Below are positions 12,780-23,993 of a stretch of DNA of 64,000 nucleotides, one piece after another (within the stretch, counting starts at the first letter, position 1; each line of letters opens with the position of its first letter). The stretch spans positions 682,001-746,000 of the forward strand of contig CP084612.1 of NCBI GenBank assembly GCA_025917655.1, read 5' to 3'. Origin of the DNA: Chlorella sorokiniana. Lineage: Eukaryota; Chlorophyta; Trebouxiophyceae; Chlorellales; Chlorellaceae. The translations under genes were made by a program, and so were the position numbers. The notes below the pieces were generated by a model. That model saw only the letters and a list, made by a program, of their open reading frames with translations. It did not search any database and was not told the DNA's origin.

Positions 12780-15700
12780 TTAGGCGGAGGGCACCAGATG
12801 GTGCACCTGCAGCATGTGCGTCAGCACGCCGCGCCCGTGGTGGCCTCCAGCAGCAGGATGAGCACCAGCGCCAGCATGGCGATGCGCCCGTTCCACGTCT
12901 CCGCGCTCTTGGTCCACCCCCAGCGCCACACCAGCACCGGCGGCGGCAGCGCCTTGCGCTCGCGGTCGCACGTCTCCAGCAGCGCGTCCACCTCGCCTGC
13001 GGCGGGAAACAGGGGGGGGTCAGCAAACGACGGAGAGCTGGAAAGGAAGGAAAGTGGAAAGGAAGTGGCTGTAGCCCTTGACGTTACGTCGCAGCCCGCC
13101 AGGGCTGCAGCCACCAGCCGGCCGCTGGTGGGCGCGGCAGCAGGGGGGCAGCAAATGGGTGGGCTGGCGGGAGGGGAGAAGCGGGTGGGCCTGCAGTTCA
13201 GAGGGAAGAGCAGCAGCCGGCACGACCAGCGCAGCGGACGGGGGCAGGCAAGGCCTGCCTGAGGCCACGTGTGCAGCGTGCCGCGGTCACAGCGGCCCCC
13301 CATTGAACCGCGCCGACAGCTGCAGCAGGCCGGCCAGCCAGCCGGAGCGGGCAGCGCGGCGTGCGCCGCGCACGGCGGCGGTGAGGTGCAGCTCTGCGCA
13401 GAGGTGCCTCAGCAGGAGGGAGCTCGGCTCCAGGGTTGTGGCTCGGCCACGCTCTCCCCCTCCCTCATACTCGGCCTGCAGCACCCACAAGCCCGCCACG
13501 CAGCGGCAGGCGCAGCAGGGCGGGCGGGCGCGGCGGCGGCGCCGGTGCGCACCCAGGGGCACGAGGGAGTCGGAGGAGAGGGCGGCGGCGGGTGCGGCTG
13601 GGCGCTGCAGGGAGCCGACGTAGGGCAGCGCCTCCACCACCGCGTCCGCCAGGTCGTCGATGAAGACGGGGTTGGTGTTCAGGGCGGGCACGCGGCCCCA
13701 CAGGGGGATGCCGCTCTCCTCAGCCAGCTCCCTGCACGCACCCGGGGGGCAAGGAAAGTGGAAACGTCACGGTCGGTACAGGGTGCGCAGGCGGGCAGGC
13801 GGCCGGTGGCGGGGGCCCTGCAATGCGCATTTGCCATTTGCGCAGCGGCCAGCAAGCACATGTGCACGGCGCCTTTCCCAAGGGTCGCCCATGCGCCTCC
13901 TCCCAAGTGCCGCTGGCCGCTTCGCTGTCAGGTTACATGCGCCCTCTCCCTTCAGGTGTGCCCTCCCGCAGCCACCCGTAACTGACCACCCAGGCAGCAG
14001 CAGCAGCAGCCCGTGCTCGCACCTGTACTCGCAGTCGATCTCCTCGAGCGTCTCAATGTGCTCGCTGACAAAGGAGATGGGCACGGCCAGCAGGCCCGCC
14101 ACCCCGCGCGCCGCCAGCTCCCGGATCGAGTCGTCGGTGTAGGGCTGCAGCCACTCCACGGGCCCCACCCGCGACTGGTAGGCCAGGGTGTGGGAGTTGA
14201 GCACGCCGCGGCGCCGCAGCTCCGCCATGACCAGCGCCACACACTCCTCCATCTCCTCCTTGTAGGGGTCGCCTGCGCGGGTGCGTTTGTGTGTGGGGGG
14301 TGGGGGTGGGGGGGGGGGGGTGCGTGGGTGGATGGGGGGGGGGGAGAGCGTGTGTAGAAGGGTGGGTGAGGGGGAGCTGCTCACGCAGTACCCAAGCGTG
14401 GCTAGGGACCAGCAGCGCCGCCCCAGCCTCCCCACAACACCAACAACGGCATCGACCAGCCGGCATAAAGCAAAGCAGGGGAGGCGGCAGGGAGCCCACC
14501 CTCCTCGATGTACGACACCGGCACGCCGTGCGCCGAGAAGAAGATCTCCACGCCGTCGCGCGCCTCAGCGGGGAAGGCCCCCTGCAGCTCCGCCTCAATC
14601 AGGTCTGCCATGGCCCGCACGTAGCCGGGTCGCTGGTACCAGGAGGGGATCACCACATGCTTCACCTGCAGCCGAGAAGGGGAGGCGCGCGGATGAGCGA
14701 AGAACGCAAAGCATGCTGCCATGCTTCGCCCTGGCAACACCCCTCCTGATGGCCAGCTGCAGCCGCACCCCCCGGGCAAGTGGACGGGTGTCTGGCTTCA
14801 ACAATCCGTCTCCAGGCTGGGGGGATAGTGGCAGCGAAAGTAGAAGAGCGGGGGCAGTGGCAGCGCACCCGTGCCAGCACCGGGTCTTCCTTGAGCAGTC
14901 GCTCCAGCAGGCGCAGGGAGGAGCCCGAGGTGGACACCGAGAACTGGGGGTAGAGCGGCAGCACCACCAGCCGCGTGATGCCGTCGCGCTTCACCGCGGC
15001 GATGGCCTCCTCTGCGGGGCAGGCAGGCAGGCAGGCAGGGAACCAGCGCTCAGGCTGGGACCGGGCAGCGCGGCAGGCCACCGCCGGGCGGGCGCCTTGC
15101 GTACCAGCGGCGGCAGCGGGGGCGTCACCTTCGCGGCCTCAACCGACGCCCTCCCTCCCACTGTCCCTGATCCGCGCCACCACTTTAGCCTGAACGCCCC
15201 CCGTCGGGATCACCTTTCCGCCCTCCCCCAGCCACCCGCAGCCCAGACCCACCGGTGAAGGGGTACCAGTAGCGCATGGCCACGCACGTCTGCGCGTTGA
15301 TGCCCTTGTCCCGCAGCGCGTCCCGCAGCGCCCCCGCCTGCTCCTCCGTGATGCGGCGCAGCGGGGAGCCGCCGCCGATGGACTCGTAGCCCTCCCGCGA
15401 CTTGGGGGCGCGCAGCGTGGACACGAGCTGCGCGATGGCGGGCTGCAGGAACTGCACCGGCTGCGGCAGGCGGATGATGTCGGGGTCGGCAAACAGGTTG
15501 TACAAAAAGGGCTGCACGTCGTCCAGGCTGTCGGGCCCGCCCAGGTTCAGCAGCAGCACGCCGATGCGCTCCTGGCCCACTGGCGTGACCGCCGCCGCGG
15601 GGCGCCCCCGCCGCCTCCCCCACCGCGCTACCCTGCTCGAAGAACGGCGGCGAGGTGGCCGCCTGCAGCGGTCGCCCCCGCCGCCGCTGTGAGTGATGGC

Positions 15701-15960
15701 TAGGGCTGCTGCTGCTGCTGCTGCTGGGCAAAGGCTGCGGCTGCCGGGCGTTCGCCCAACGTGCGCGCTCGGGCGCCCGGCACCTGCAGGTGTGGGTGGG
15801 TTCGCGTTAAAATTCCCGATTACGATATCAAAGAGCCGGTAAAATGCTTAGAATCGGCTGCGGACGGCTAGGAAGCGCACCTGCATGAGGCTGACGCTCC
15901 AGGCGCGCCTCGGCCGCTAGTAGATGCGTGGCATTCGGCTGCGCGGCCCACTACGGACAT
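12780..15960 (-). CDS. Plastid ferrochelatase with C-terminal chlorophyll-binding (CAB-like) helix
   Basis: Ferrochelatase inserts Fe2+ into protoporphyrin IX, the last step of haem synthesis. The minus-strand exons read [20 protein letters not shown] (to about 15578), [20 protein letters not shown] (14871-15012), [20 protein letters not shown] with the catalytic His (about 14270-14550), and [18 protein letters not shown] with the catalytic Glu (about 14026-14080). The final exon has [20 protein letters not shown], the hinge and CAB-like helix typical of plant and cyanobacterial plastid enzymes, and ends VHHLVPSA at 12780. Exon 1 (ATG at 15960, [18 protein letters not shown]) plus a Ser/Arg-rich segment looks like a transit peptide. 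Between that segment and RIGVLLL the frame changes. Either an indel or a 52-base intron (15580-15631, GT...AG, in phase) explains it. One further base is missing near 12834-12836. The family is not in doubt. Confidence 0.92.
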
Positions 15961-16727
15961 AGTGGGACACGGCAGCGTGCGCATGGGCACGCTAAGAAGC
16001 CTGAACCTTGACCCTCCCTCCCAGTGCAGTGTCAGGGCGAAAAGGGCCACAAAAAGAACGCACAGACGGTGTATCTGCTCCCTGCCCGGAACAATTGGTT
16101 GAACTCTGGCGGTTCTCGCTCTCAACAAGTCACTCACCGGTCTCGACCTCAGCACGACAGCAGGGTTCCTACATTGCCGGCCACCCGTTTGATTGATCGC
16201 ATTGGTTTACCCATCGGCCTGCTAATAACCAGCGGCGGCTGCATGCAGGCCAAACGCCCGACAGCGCGAACACTGCCCTTGCCAGTGGGGCTGGCGGCAC
16301 GAGTGGCGGCAGCAAACGAGCAAGCACTGTTGCCTTGTGGTTCTCCCTTCATGAGGCACCTGTGAATGCACCAGCATCTGCTGGCCAAATGGGTTATCTT
16401 GCTGGTTCTGGAGACCTCTCTGTTCCTGCTCTATACGCGCAGGCGGGCGCCTGCCTGCCTGCCGGGCATCTGGCTGGCCTGGTTGGTATGGCGACGTGAT
16501 TGGAGCTAATGGGAATACATAAACTGAAGAGATCCATTTTGCCCCACATGAAATCCAGCTCAGATCAGAGTGTTTGGGTCAAACCTGTGCTCACAAACGA
16601 GGTGCCTGGCGCCTGCCGTGGCGTGCCATGTTGGGTTTCCCTCCTCTGCCATGCTGGCCTTCTTCCGATGGTTCCCGTTCTTATGGAGTTCTATTGATCA
16701 ATTTCAAGTTCCACATCGCCTCTTTCA
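15961..16727. promoter_or_regulatory. Shared upstream region of two divergent genes
   Basis: Ferrochelatase (-) and the histidine-phosphatase gene (+) start on either side of this 767-base stretch, so it must contain both promoters and 5' untranslated regions. Base composition drops visibly compared with the flanking genes. No TATA box or named motif could be assigned with confidence, and no gene is seen inside. Confidence 0.4.
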
Positions 16728-18713
16728 ATGACGGAAACAGACTCAACCGAGGAGGGACACGAGCACGCCGACGGCTCACACGCGGAGGGCAACCACGTGG
16801 TTCCCCGCCTGACCATATGCCCACATCGCTATACTAAGGTGCCGATGCTGCCCGCCTGCAGCCTGGGAGCAGCCACACCTGCCGCTCGCCGCCGCCAGCC
16901 CTCGAACCAGCGGGACTTGGCGCCTGATGCGCTGTGTTGCTGCCTGCGCTGCAGGTGGTGCACCTGATCCGTCACGGCCAGGGATTCCATAACGTTGCGG
17001 GGCACAAGGATGAAAGGCTGTTCAAGAGCTGGGAATACGAGGACGCGCACCTGACGCAGTTTGGCTGGCAGCAGGCACGCCGCTGCCCCCGCCCGCAGCC
17101 GCATCAGGCTGCCGCTCAAGCTGCGTGTCGTGCCGCGCCCGATGCCTCATGCACCTGCCGACATCGACCGCCGCCCTCGCCCCCCTCCCCCTCCCACCGA
17201 TTTGTGCGCTGGCGTAGGCGTGGGCCCTCAACCGCCACATCAGGCAGCTGGGCAGCAGTTTCCGAGCGGACGTGGTGATCGTGAGCCCGCTTACGCGCAC
17301 GCTGGAGACGGCTGCTGGCGTGTTTGGTGCGGGGGCGTGGCAAGAGGGCGAGCAGCAGCCGCCCCTCATGTTGGAACAGGTGGAGGGGGCGGGCGGTACG
17401 CCAAAGTGGGGCTGGGTGGGACGGTGCAGCGAGATTGGGCTGGGTGGGGCGATGCAGTGGAATAGGGCTTGGGGTGGCGGTGCAGTAGAGGGGGCCCGCA
17501 GGCCGGCCGCCGCTGCGCGGTAGATGAGCAGCATGGCGCGTGGCCACGCAGAACGTGATCACCACGCGCCCTCCCCTCGCAGACCGACCTGCCTGGCAAG
17601 CGCACCGCGCACGGCGCCATCAGCGCCGCCGGCTGCCCCCCATGGTTGCGTGGGAGGGCTGCCGCGAGCACCTGGGCATGCATCCCTGCGACAAGCGGCG
17701 CACGATGCGTGAAATAGCCCCCAGCTTCCCGGCGGTCGACTTCTCGCTGGTGGGCCCCCGCCCCGCTGGCGCCCGCCCTGCTGCGCGGCGAGGCTCTGTT
17801 TGCCAGACGCCAGCAGTGGGCCTCCCTTGACGGCTGTACAGCAGTGCTGAGGCAGCAGGTGCAGCGCTGCACCCCGCATGTGCCTGCCTTCCAGCCTGCC
17901 GCGCCTGATGATGCTCATAATGCGTACCTCTGCTGCGCCGCCTGTACCGCAGATAGAGAGCGACGCGGATGTGCTGTGGCGGTCGGCCGACTGGCGGGAG
18001 GGCCACGGGGAGATACGGCGGCGCGGCGTCAAGTTCATGCATGCAAGCCGCGCCGCGCTGCTGCGCTGCTGTCTGCTGCGCTGCCGCACTGCTGCCTACC
18101 GCCCTGCGTTGTTAGTGCGGTCTCTGCATGGGCCGTCTGCCAGCAGTATCTGGCGTCCTGCCCTGAGCCTGCCTCGGCTGTGCTCTGCCACAGAAGCCTC
18201 CTGCTCCATGCCCTGGCCGGCTATGGCGCCAGCCCGGCACCCGCCGCCATGCCGGCGCTGCATCCTTAGTTTGGCGCGGCTGCCGCCGCCTGCTGCCCAC
18301 CACCTGCCCGCCCACCCTCCGCCGCCCCCCGCCCGCAGTGGCTGCACCAGCGCCCCGAGCAGCACATTGCGGTTGTGAGCCACAGCTCCTTTTTGTTCTT
18401 CATGATGAGCGCCTTTGGCCACTCGGCGGCGCCGCCCGTGCAGAGCGAGCTGCACAAGTGGTGCGCGTCACCGCTGAGCCCCCCGCCCCCGCTAACTTGG
18501 ACGGGACCATCACTGGCGCTGGGCTGGCCTATCGCTTCCTGAGAGGCCGTCACACATGCTCATCTTGCACCTCGCCCCCCTCCCTCTTCTCCCACCACCG
18601 GCAGGTACGACAACTGCGAGATGCGCACGGTGGTGTTGGCCGACGAGGGCGGCACGCACCCCCACCCAGACCCCCTGCACTTCCACGGCGGGCATCGCGC
18701 GTGGGCCAGCTGA
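16728..18713 (+). CDS. Phosphoglycerate-mutase-like histidine phosphatase superfamily protein
   Basis: The protein starts MTETDSTEEGHEHADGSHAE and, after an intron at 16839-16954, has the phosphohistidine motif VVHLIRHGQGFHNVAGHKDE. It continues with the second conserved block VIVSPLTRTLETAAGVFG (17279), the plant-family block REHLGMHPCDKRRTMREIAP (17670), IESDADVLWRSADWREGHGE (17952), and the C-terminal catalytic His in HIAVVSHSSFLFFMMSAFGH (about 18363). It ends at the TGA at 18711. The set matches the plant phosphoglycerate mutase-like proteins of unknown substrate rather than the glycolytic enzyme. The exon ending KFMH joins WLHQRPEQ through a GC-AG intron (18043-18338). One base is missing in the C run at 17636-17641, before MVAWEGC. 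Cytosolic location is inferred from the absence of a clear targeting signal. Confidence 0.85.
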
Positions 18714-18944
18714 GGCCCCCCTGCCCCCAGCTGCCGGTGCATGCCAGCCGGCTGCCCCCTCCTCCAGCTCCTGCCCCCGTTCGGAATCTGTGTGATACAC
18801 GTGTGGCTCATGTGAGGAAGGAATGTGAGCAAGGACAAAAGGGCAGGCGCAGCATGCTGGCAGGGTCAGGTTTTCAAGGGAGCGGACGTCAGGGTTGGGA
18901 AAGACGAGGAGAGGGCGTGAGGAGGTGTCGTGCGGCCCTTTGGG

Positions 18945-19486
18945 TCACTCAGCCACCAGATCATCCTCGCTCTTCTGCAGCTTGGGATGGTTCTCCAGCT
19001 GCGGCGGGAGGGGCGGAGCAGGCACAGCCAGTGAGCTGGCGCAGCCCGCTGGCGCAGCCCAGCCCCGCTGCTACACCCCCTCATGGCAAACTTGTTTCCG
19101 TGCCACCGGTGTTGAGGGAGTCGGCGGCTGGGCAGCAAGGGCTAGACACGGCCGGAGCAGTGGCGGCACAAGGCCCTTTCCACCTCTGCAGGGCTGCCAC
19201 CTCTGCAGGGCTCACCTGCAGCAGCCGCTCCTCCAGCTTGGACACCCTGTTGGAGATGAAGGCCCCAAAGGCAGCCAGCACCAGCAGAATGAAAGCCACC
19301 ACGCAAAACCTGCGGGCCAGCCATGCAAAGGGGCGCCGACGGCCGCGTGAGCAGGGGTGCCGCCGACCTGGCGCAGCGCCCAAGCCACCACCTCTCACTC
19401 GCTCACCCGATGATGATGCCGGCTCCTCCTCTGGCGTGAAGCCCGTCTGCAGTAGCGCGCGCATGGCTAGGACGGGCACTGGCCAC
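18945..19486 (-). CDS. Small single-pass membrane protein (first exon not found)
   Basis: Three minus-strand exons join in phase: 19407-19486, 19216-19309 and 18945-18998. Together they encode a membrane helix (GAGIIIGFCVVAFILLVLAA, continuing FGAFI) followed by a short charged coiled-coil-like tail (SNRVSKLEERLLQ, then LENHPKLQKSEDDLVAE) and a stop. The exact phase match across both introns is the main support. The N-terminal exon with the start codon should lie between 19487 and about 20000 but could not be assigned. The topology is reminiscent of small tail-anchored or signal-anchored proteins. No family is recognised. Confidence 0.6.
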
Positions 19487-20146
19487 CTGCAAACGCGCAC
19501 GGCAGGTGTTGCTGCATGCGGCGGCGGCAGGGGGTACAGGGCAGGAAGCGGCGGCGGTGGCGCAGCACAGGCAGACCCAGCCGGCGCACTCGAAGCGCGG
19601 CAGTGTGCACAGAGTATAAACAGCGGTGGACAACTGCCACGACTTCAGCTGAGGGCCACCACTGCTTGCAGCTACTGCCGCCTGGAGAGCCAGGGCAGAG
19701 CCATCGCACGCCGAGGCCCGGCAAAAACATGAAAACGCACCAATCACTTTCTCGTGCAGTTTTGGCGTCAGAGTCGCAGCAGGCGGGCAGGGCAAGGCAC
19801 GGGGGCAGCCCTGGGTGGTGGGTGCCTGCAAGGGCGCGATAGCTCGCTGGATGGAAGAACGCAGTAACTAAAAGCACAGGAGATGCGGCAAGCCTTGCGC
19901 ATCAAGTTACGCATCCCGCACATTGCGCCAGGGCACCCCAGCGTGGCAGGGCGTGCGCAGCCAGAGCCAGGGCAGGGCCCTGGGCTGGCTTGAACTGTAA
20001 GAACCCACACCTAATTTTTGATGGGATTCACCCCATTCATACCGCCCTGTGCGGGAAGCCCTCTCCTGCCGCAGCAGCAGCAGCACGCAGGCGGACGGGG
20101 CCTCTGCCGGTGCGCCGCCGTTGCGCTGCCTTGCGTCAGTGCCCCC

Positions 20147-20252
20147 GACCATACATACAATACTGAATGGATGCTGACAAGGGTAAAAGCATGGCCACTG
20201 ACCATACATAAAATATTGAGTGGATGCTGACAAGGGTAGGAGTGCAGCCACA
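20147..20252. repeat. Two tandem copies of a 53-base unit just past the FIST gene stop
   Basis: The stretch contains two adjacent copies beginning GACCATACATA at 20147 and at 20200. The first 39 bases of each copy differ at three positions, and the last 14 differ more. The unit includes GGATGCTGACAAGGGTA. On the minus strand this is the immediate 3' flank or untranslated region of the F-box/FIST gene that ends at 20270. It is AT-richer than its surroundings. Confidence 0.85.
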
Positions 20253-20269
20253 GCACATAGCTGCCCTCC

Positions 20270-23200
20270 TCAGCTGTGTGCGGCGGCGAGCATGGTAGCG
20301 ATGGTGGTGAAGCCCATGAGTTTGCTGACGCCGCTGGCCTGCCGCCGCGCGCCGCAAAACTGCACCGCGGCTTTGGAGGTGGGCACGGGCGCGCCAATCT
20401 CGCCGTCGCAGTACACGCCGGCAAAGGGGAGCTGCAGGGGGAGAAGGGGCGGCGCTGCTGGGAGGCCGCACCAGCGAGGCCGGCCCCTGGCTCCGCCCTC
20501 CACACACCGTGCGCCGCCGACCGGCACGGCCGCCCACCTGGCCGCTGACGGCGTGCACCAGCTGCGCCTCCACCCCCTCCTCCTTGTACATCTGCCGGCC
20601 CTTGGCGGTACAGCTGACCAGCACCAAGCCCGCGGTGGCGGTGGGCAGCAGCGGGTGGGGCCCCGGCCTGCCCCCACCAGCCGCTCCACCCCGGAGGCCA
20701 GCGCCGCCCGCGCCCCCTCCGGCAGCAGCGCCAGGGGCTGCGCACACAGCATGTGGCCCGGCGCCGCCCGCCTCCAGCACCGCCGCCAGCGCCTCGTCGT
20801 CGCTGGCTGCAGGCGGGCGGCAGGGGGGACGGCACACTCGGGTTCACACCGTGCCGCTCCTGCTGCTGGAGGCGCGCAGGCATCTGTCCGCCCCCTTTGT
20901 CTCCCCTCACTCTCCCACCCACACACGTACAAGAGCGGCCTGCGCTCATCCCTTCCCTGAAGTGCCCATGCCGACCGCGCAGGCCTGCCAGCTGCCCACT
21001 CGCCTGCCGCCAACGCCTCCTCCCCGTGCACAGTGCCGTATGTCTGCAGCACCACCACCGGCCTGCCCGCGGCGGCGGCGGCATCGAAACCCTCCTCGGC
21101 GTCTGCGCGGGGGGCGGGGGCAAAGGGGGCGGGCAGTCGGGCAGGAGCGGGGGTGGGGGTTGGGGGTCCGAGCCGTGGGTGCCGCCTGGGCCTGCCCTGT
21201 GTGCTGTCCCTTCCTCCCTTCCCCCTCCTGCCGGCAACATGCCGCACGGCTTGTATTGCGCACGCAGGCGGCGCCCCACCTGCAGCGGTGGCCGCCCAGC
21301 AGCCCAGCTCCGCCTGGCCCTCCGCCAGCTCGCCCAGCGCCCTGCTGGCATCCTGCCCCAGCGAGTTGCACGCCCCCGCGAGCCCCACCAGCTCCACCTC
21401 TGCAGCAGGGCCAGGCGGCCAGCAGGGAATCGATACGCGCACGGCCATGTGCGGTTGAAACTCTGGGAGGGAGATTGCGCTTGCGGCAGCCCAGCGAATG
21501 GATGGATGCGCAGCCGGCTGCAACACCCTGCACCCTGACCGACCGCCTTGCTAACCAACATACACCCAGCACCCACCCAGCCGCGCACCGTGCGTCTCCC
21601 CGTGGCCGGTGGGGTGCTGCAGCGTGCCAAAGTGGCGGATGAGGTGCAGCTGGGTGAGCAGCGGCGCGGAGCCCTGCATGCCCTGCGACGTCAGCCCCGC
21701 GCCGCGGTATGCGCCCTGCCCCGCAGCCGTACCGCCCGCCTCCAGCACCAGCAGCCCAGCGTACTTCATGAACGGCTGGCGGTTGGCTGACGTGCGAGCT
21801 GCTGCGCTGGGCCCCTCGCCGCCCTCCGCTGGCGGTGGCAGCGGGTGGGAGGAGAAGAGGCGGGACATGCCAGAGGAGATGCCGCCTGCAGAGCGCAGCA
21901 GGGCAGGAAGCGGGGCCTCTGTGGAATCTGCTGCTCTACGGGGCGCCCTGCCTGGTTCAAGCATCCGGTTGCGGCCTGCTGCCAGCAGCCGCTCGCTCCC
22001 CGGGGCCCCCCAAACCGACCCCTACGCCATAGCCCCCCAGACTGCCCAAACAGCAACGCGGCGCCGCCGCCACCCCTTGCCTGTGACCAGTATGCGGGGG
22101 AAGGCGGAGTGCAGGCCGTCCAGGCAGTCCAGCAGGTCGTTGCCGGTGGAGGGGTGCGCAAACAGCAGCAGGCTGACGGGGGCGGCTGGCGGCGGCGCCC
22201 CTGCGCCGCTGCCCCCGCCACGTCAGCGGGGATGCCAGGCCCAGCCAGGCACCGCAGCTCGCCTCGCTCGTCCAGCCGCCTGCAGTGGAGGAGCGCGGGG
22301 GGGCAGGCCGGGGGCGAAGGCTGGGGGCGATTGGGCGAGGCGGCGCAGCAGGCCGTGCGCCCCTGCCCACAGCTGCGCTGCGCTGCGCAGCATAGGAGCG
22401 TGCACAGCGGGCCGCCCACAGCGCAGCGGGCTCAGCGCAGCACAAAAGGGGCACTCAGCGGATGCCTCACCTGGCGGGGGCTGCGCCGCCGAGAACGCGC
22501 GCACCTGGCAGCCCGGCATGCGCCCCAGCAGCACTGCGGGCGGCCGCAGGGCGACACACAAGAGCAGCCACATCAGAGCGGGAGCGGGAGGACGGGGGGA
22601 GCGGGAGGGGGGACCAGCATGGGGCAAGGAAAGCGGAGCACTGACACGCAGCTGGCGCGCGGCGGCGCCACCACCTGACGCCGCCACGCCGCGTGTGCTC
22701 GACGGGTCAAACTCCACCGCCCGCCCGCCTTCAATGCCGTGCAACCCGCGCCCGCAGCACCCTACCACCGCCGTGCCTGCACAGGGCACCAATGTCAGAG
22801 GTGTGGGCTGGCACGGCGGGCGACAGCGCGGCTGGCAGGCCATGCATGCACGGAAGGCCCACCTGCACCCCCCTCTGGAGCAGCATGCGCACCTGGGGGC
22901 AGCAGCGCCTGGCACCAGGGCACCACTTGGTCCAACAGCTCCGCTTCCCGTGCCCTGCAGAGGTGCGGGAGGGGGAACAAAGTTGGCCTGCCGTGCTTCT
23001 TTCCACCAGCTCAGCCGGCGAGACTCACGGGCAGGCCCGCCCAGCCAGCCAGCGCTGGCGAGCGGACCGTGCGCACCTGCCCCGCAGCGAGCCGGCCACA
23101 AACACGATGCAGAAGTCGGCGGCTGCCGGCAACTGCTCTCGCGCGGCCCTCACCGCCTCCTTCACGCTGCTTTCCAGCTCCCTGCAGGCCCCAGCAACAG

Positions 23201-23463
23201 AAAGACCCGAGGCTGGGCAGCACTGGCCAAGCAAGCTTCCAGCCGAACCAGCGCCTCAACCACGCGACCAGCATCTGCTCATATGCAACAGCGCTTCATC
23301 CCCCACTCACACGTGCGTGGTGTATGCCGCGGCCGCAAAGGCGGGCAGGGCTGCCAGCTGCGCCTGTGCGCTGCGGAGGCGGCGGCAGGCGGTGGCGGCG
23401 CGCGCCCGGAGGGTGCCCCGCTGCCAGCAGCACCTTGAGCAGCAGCTCATCCGTCAGGGACAT
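20270..23463 (-). CDS. F-box and FIST-domain protein (FBXO22-like)
   Basis: The start is MSLTDELLLKVLL at 23463. After a one-base frame change it reads like an F-box (TLRARAATACRRLRSAQAQL). FIST domain parts follow: SSVKEAVRAAREQLPAAADF and CIVFVAGSLRG (about 23090-23185), LLLFAHPSTGND and LDGLHSAFPRILVTGGIS (about 21890-22150), NRQPFMKYAGLLVLEAGG (about 21735-21790), AGRPVVVLQTYGTVHGEE (about 21020), and the FIST C-terminal signature LPFAGVYCDGEIGAPVPTSK (about 20385-20440). The end is GFTTIATMLAAAHS. In FBXO22 the F-box docks onto SKP1-CUL1 and the FIST region binds substrate, so a ubiquitin-ligase adaptor role is expected but not shown here. Several exons need one-base corrections. The tandem repeat just past the stop lies in its 3' region. 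Confidence 0.8.
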
Positions 23464-23993
23464 CAGCCCTGCAAAAATATGTTAGGATGACGGATGAAAT
23501 GTGCACTGGCTGCTTGCTGGCGTGCTGCTGCCTGCCTCCTGCACAATTGAAAGCTGTATGCGCGGCGGGCGTGCGGCAGGGTGCGGCGAAGTAAAGCGAC
23601 CCCTTGCTGGAGGGCTGGAGCGCTACCTGACTCTTCCATCGTTGATGGGCTATTCTGGCTTGGGATGGGTGTCCACACAACGAAGCACCTAGGGCAGAAG
23701 GGCTGGCTGCCGGCAGTAGCGTTGCAATTCTAGCATTGTGAGCGGCGGGCGTCGCTATTTGCAGGGCAGACGCAGATCGGGCTGGTTTGGGTGCTTGGCG
23801 TGGTGAAAACATCGCTGTGCATCCCCTCACCGAGCACTGCACTGCTGCCGTCCTGCCTTGCAAGAACCCTGCCCTCCCTTGGGGGCCGCACGTCATCGGA
23901 TCTGACCTGCTTGGATCGCAGATCAATACTTCCAGGGCTCCCGGGGCTGAATGGCTGTTCTCTGATAGGCCTCGCGTCCTGCGCCAGCCCTTT
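23464..23993. promoter_or_regulatory. Shared upstream region between FIST and acyltransferase genes
   Basis: Two genes diverge from this 530-base stretch. Upstream of the FIST ATG, on the minus strand, the sequence reads like a splice acceptor (TTTTTGCAG at about 23468-23476), so an untranslated first exon for that gene is possible. The plus-strand frame is open from 23787 into the acyltransferase, so an earlier start for that gene cannot be excluded. No other gene is seen. Confidence 0.35.

Noticed and set aside
18338-19732. Open plus-strand frame of 464 codons
   Set aside because: It starts inside the last exons of the histidine-phosphatase gene in another frame and runs antisense through the small membrane protein; there is no domain.
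21609-23438. Open plus-strand frame of 609 codons
   Set aside because: It lies wholly antisense to the FIST gene, has GC-driven composition and shows no domain; it is a shadow of the real minus-strand gene.
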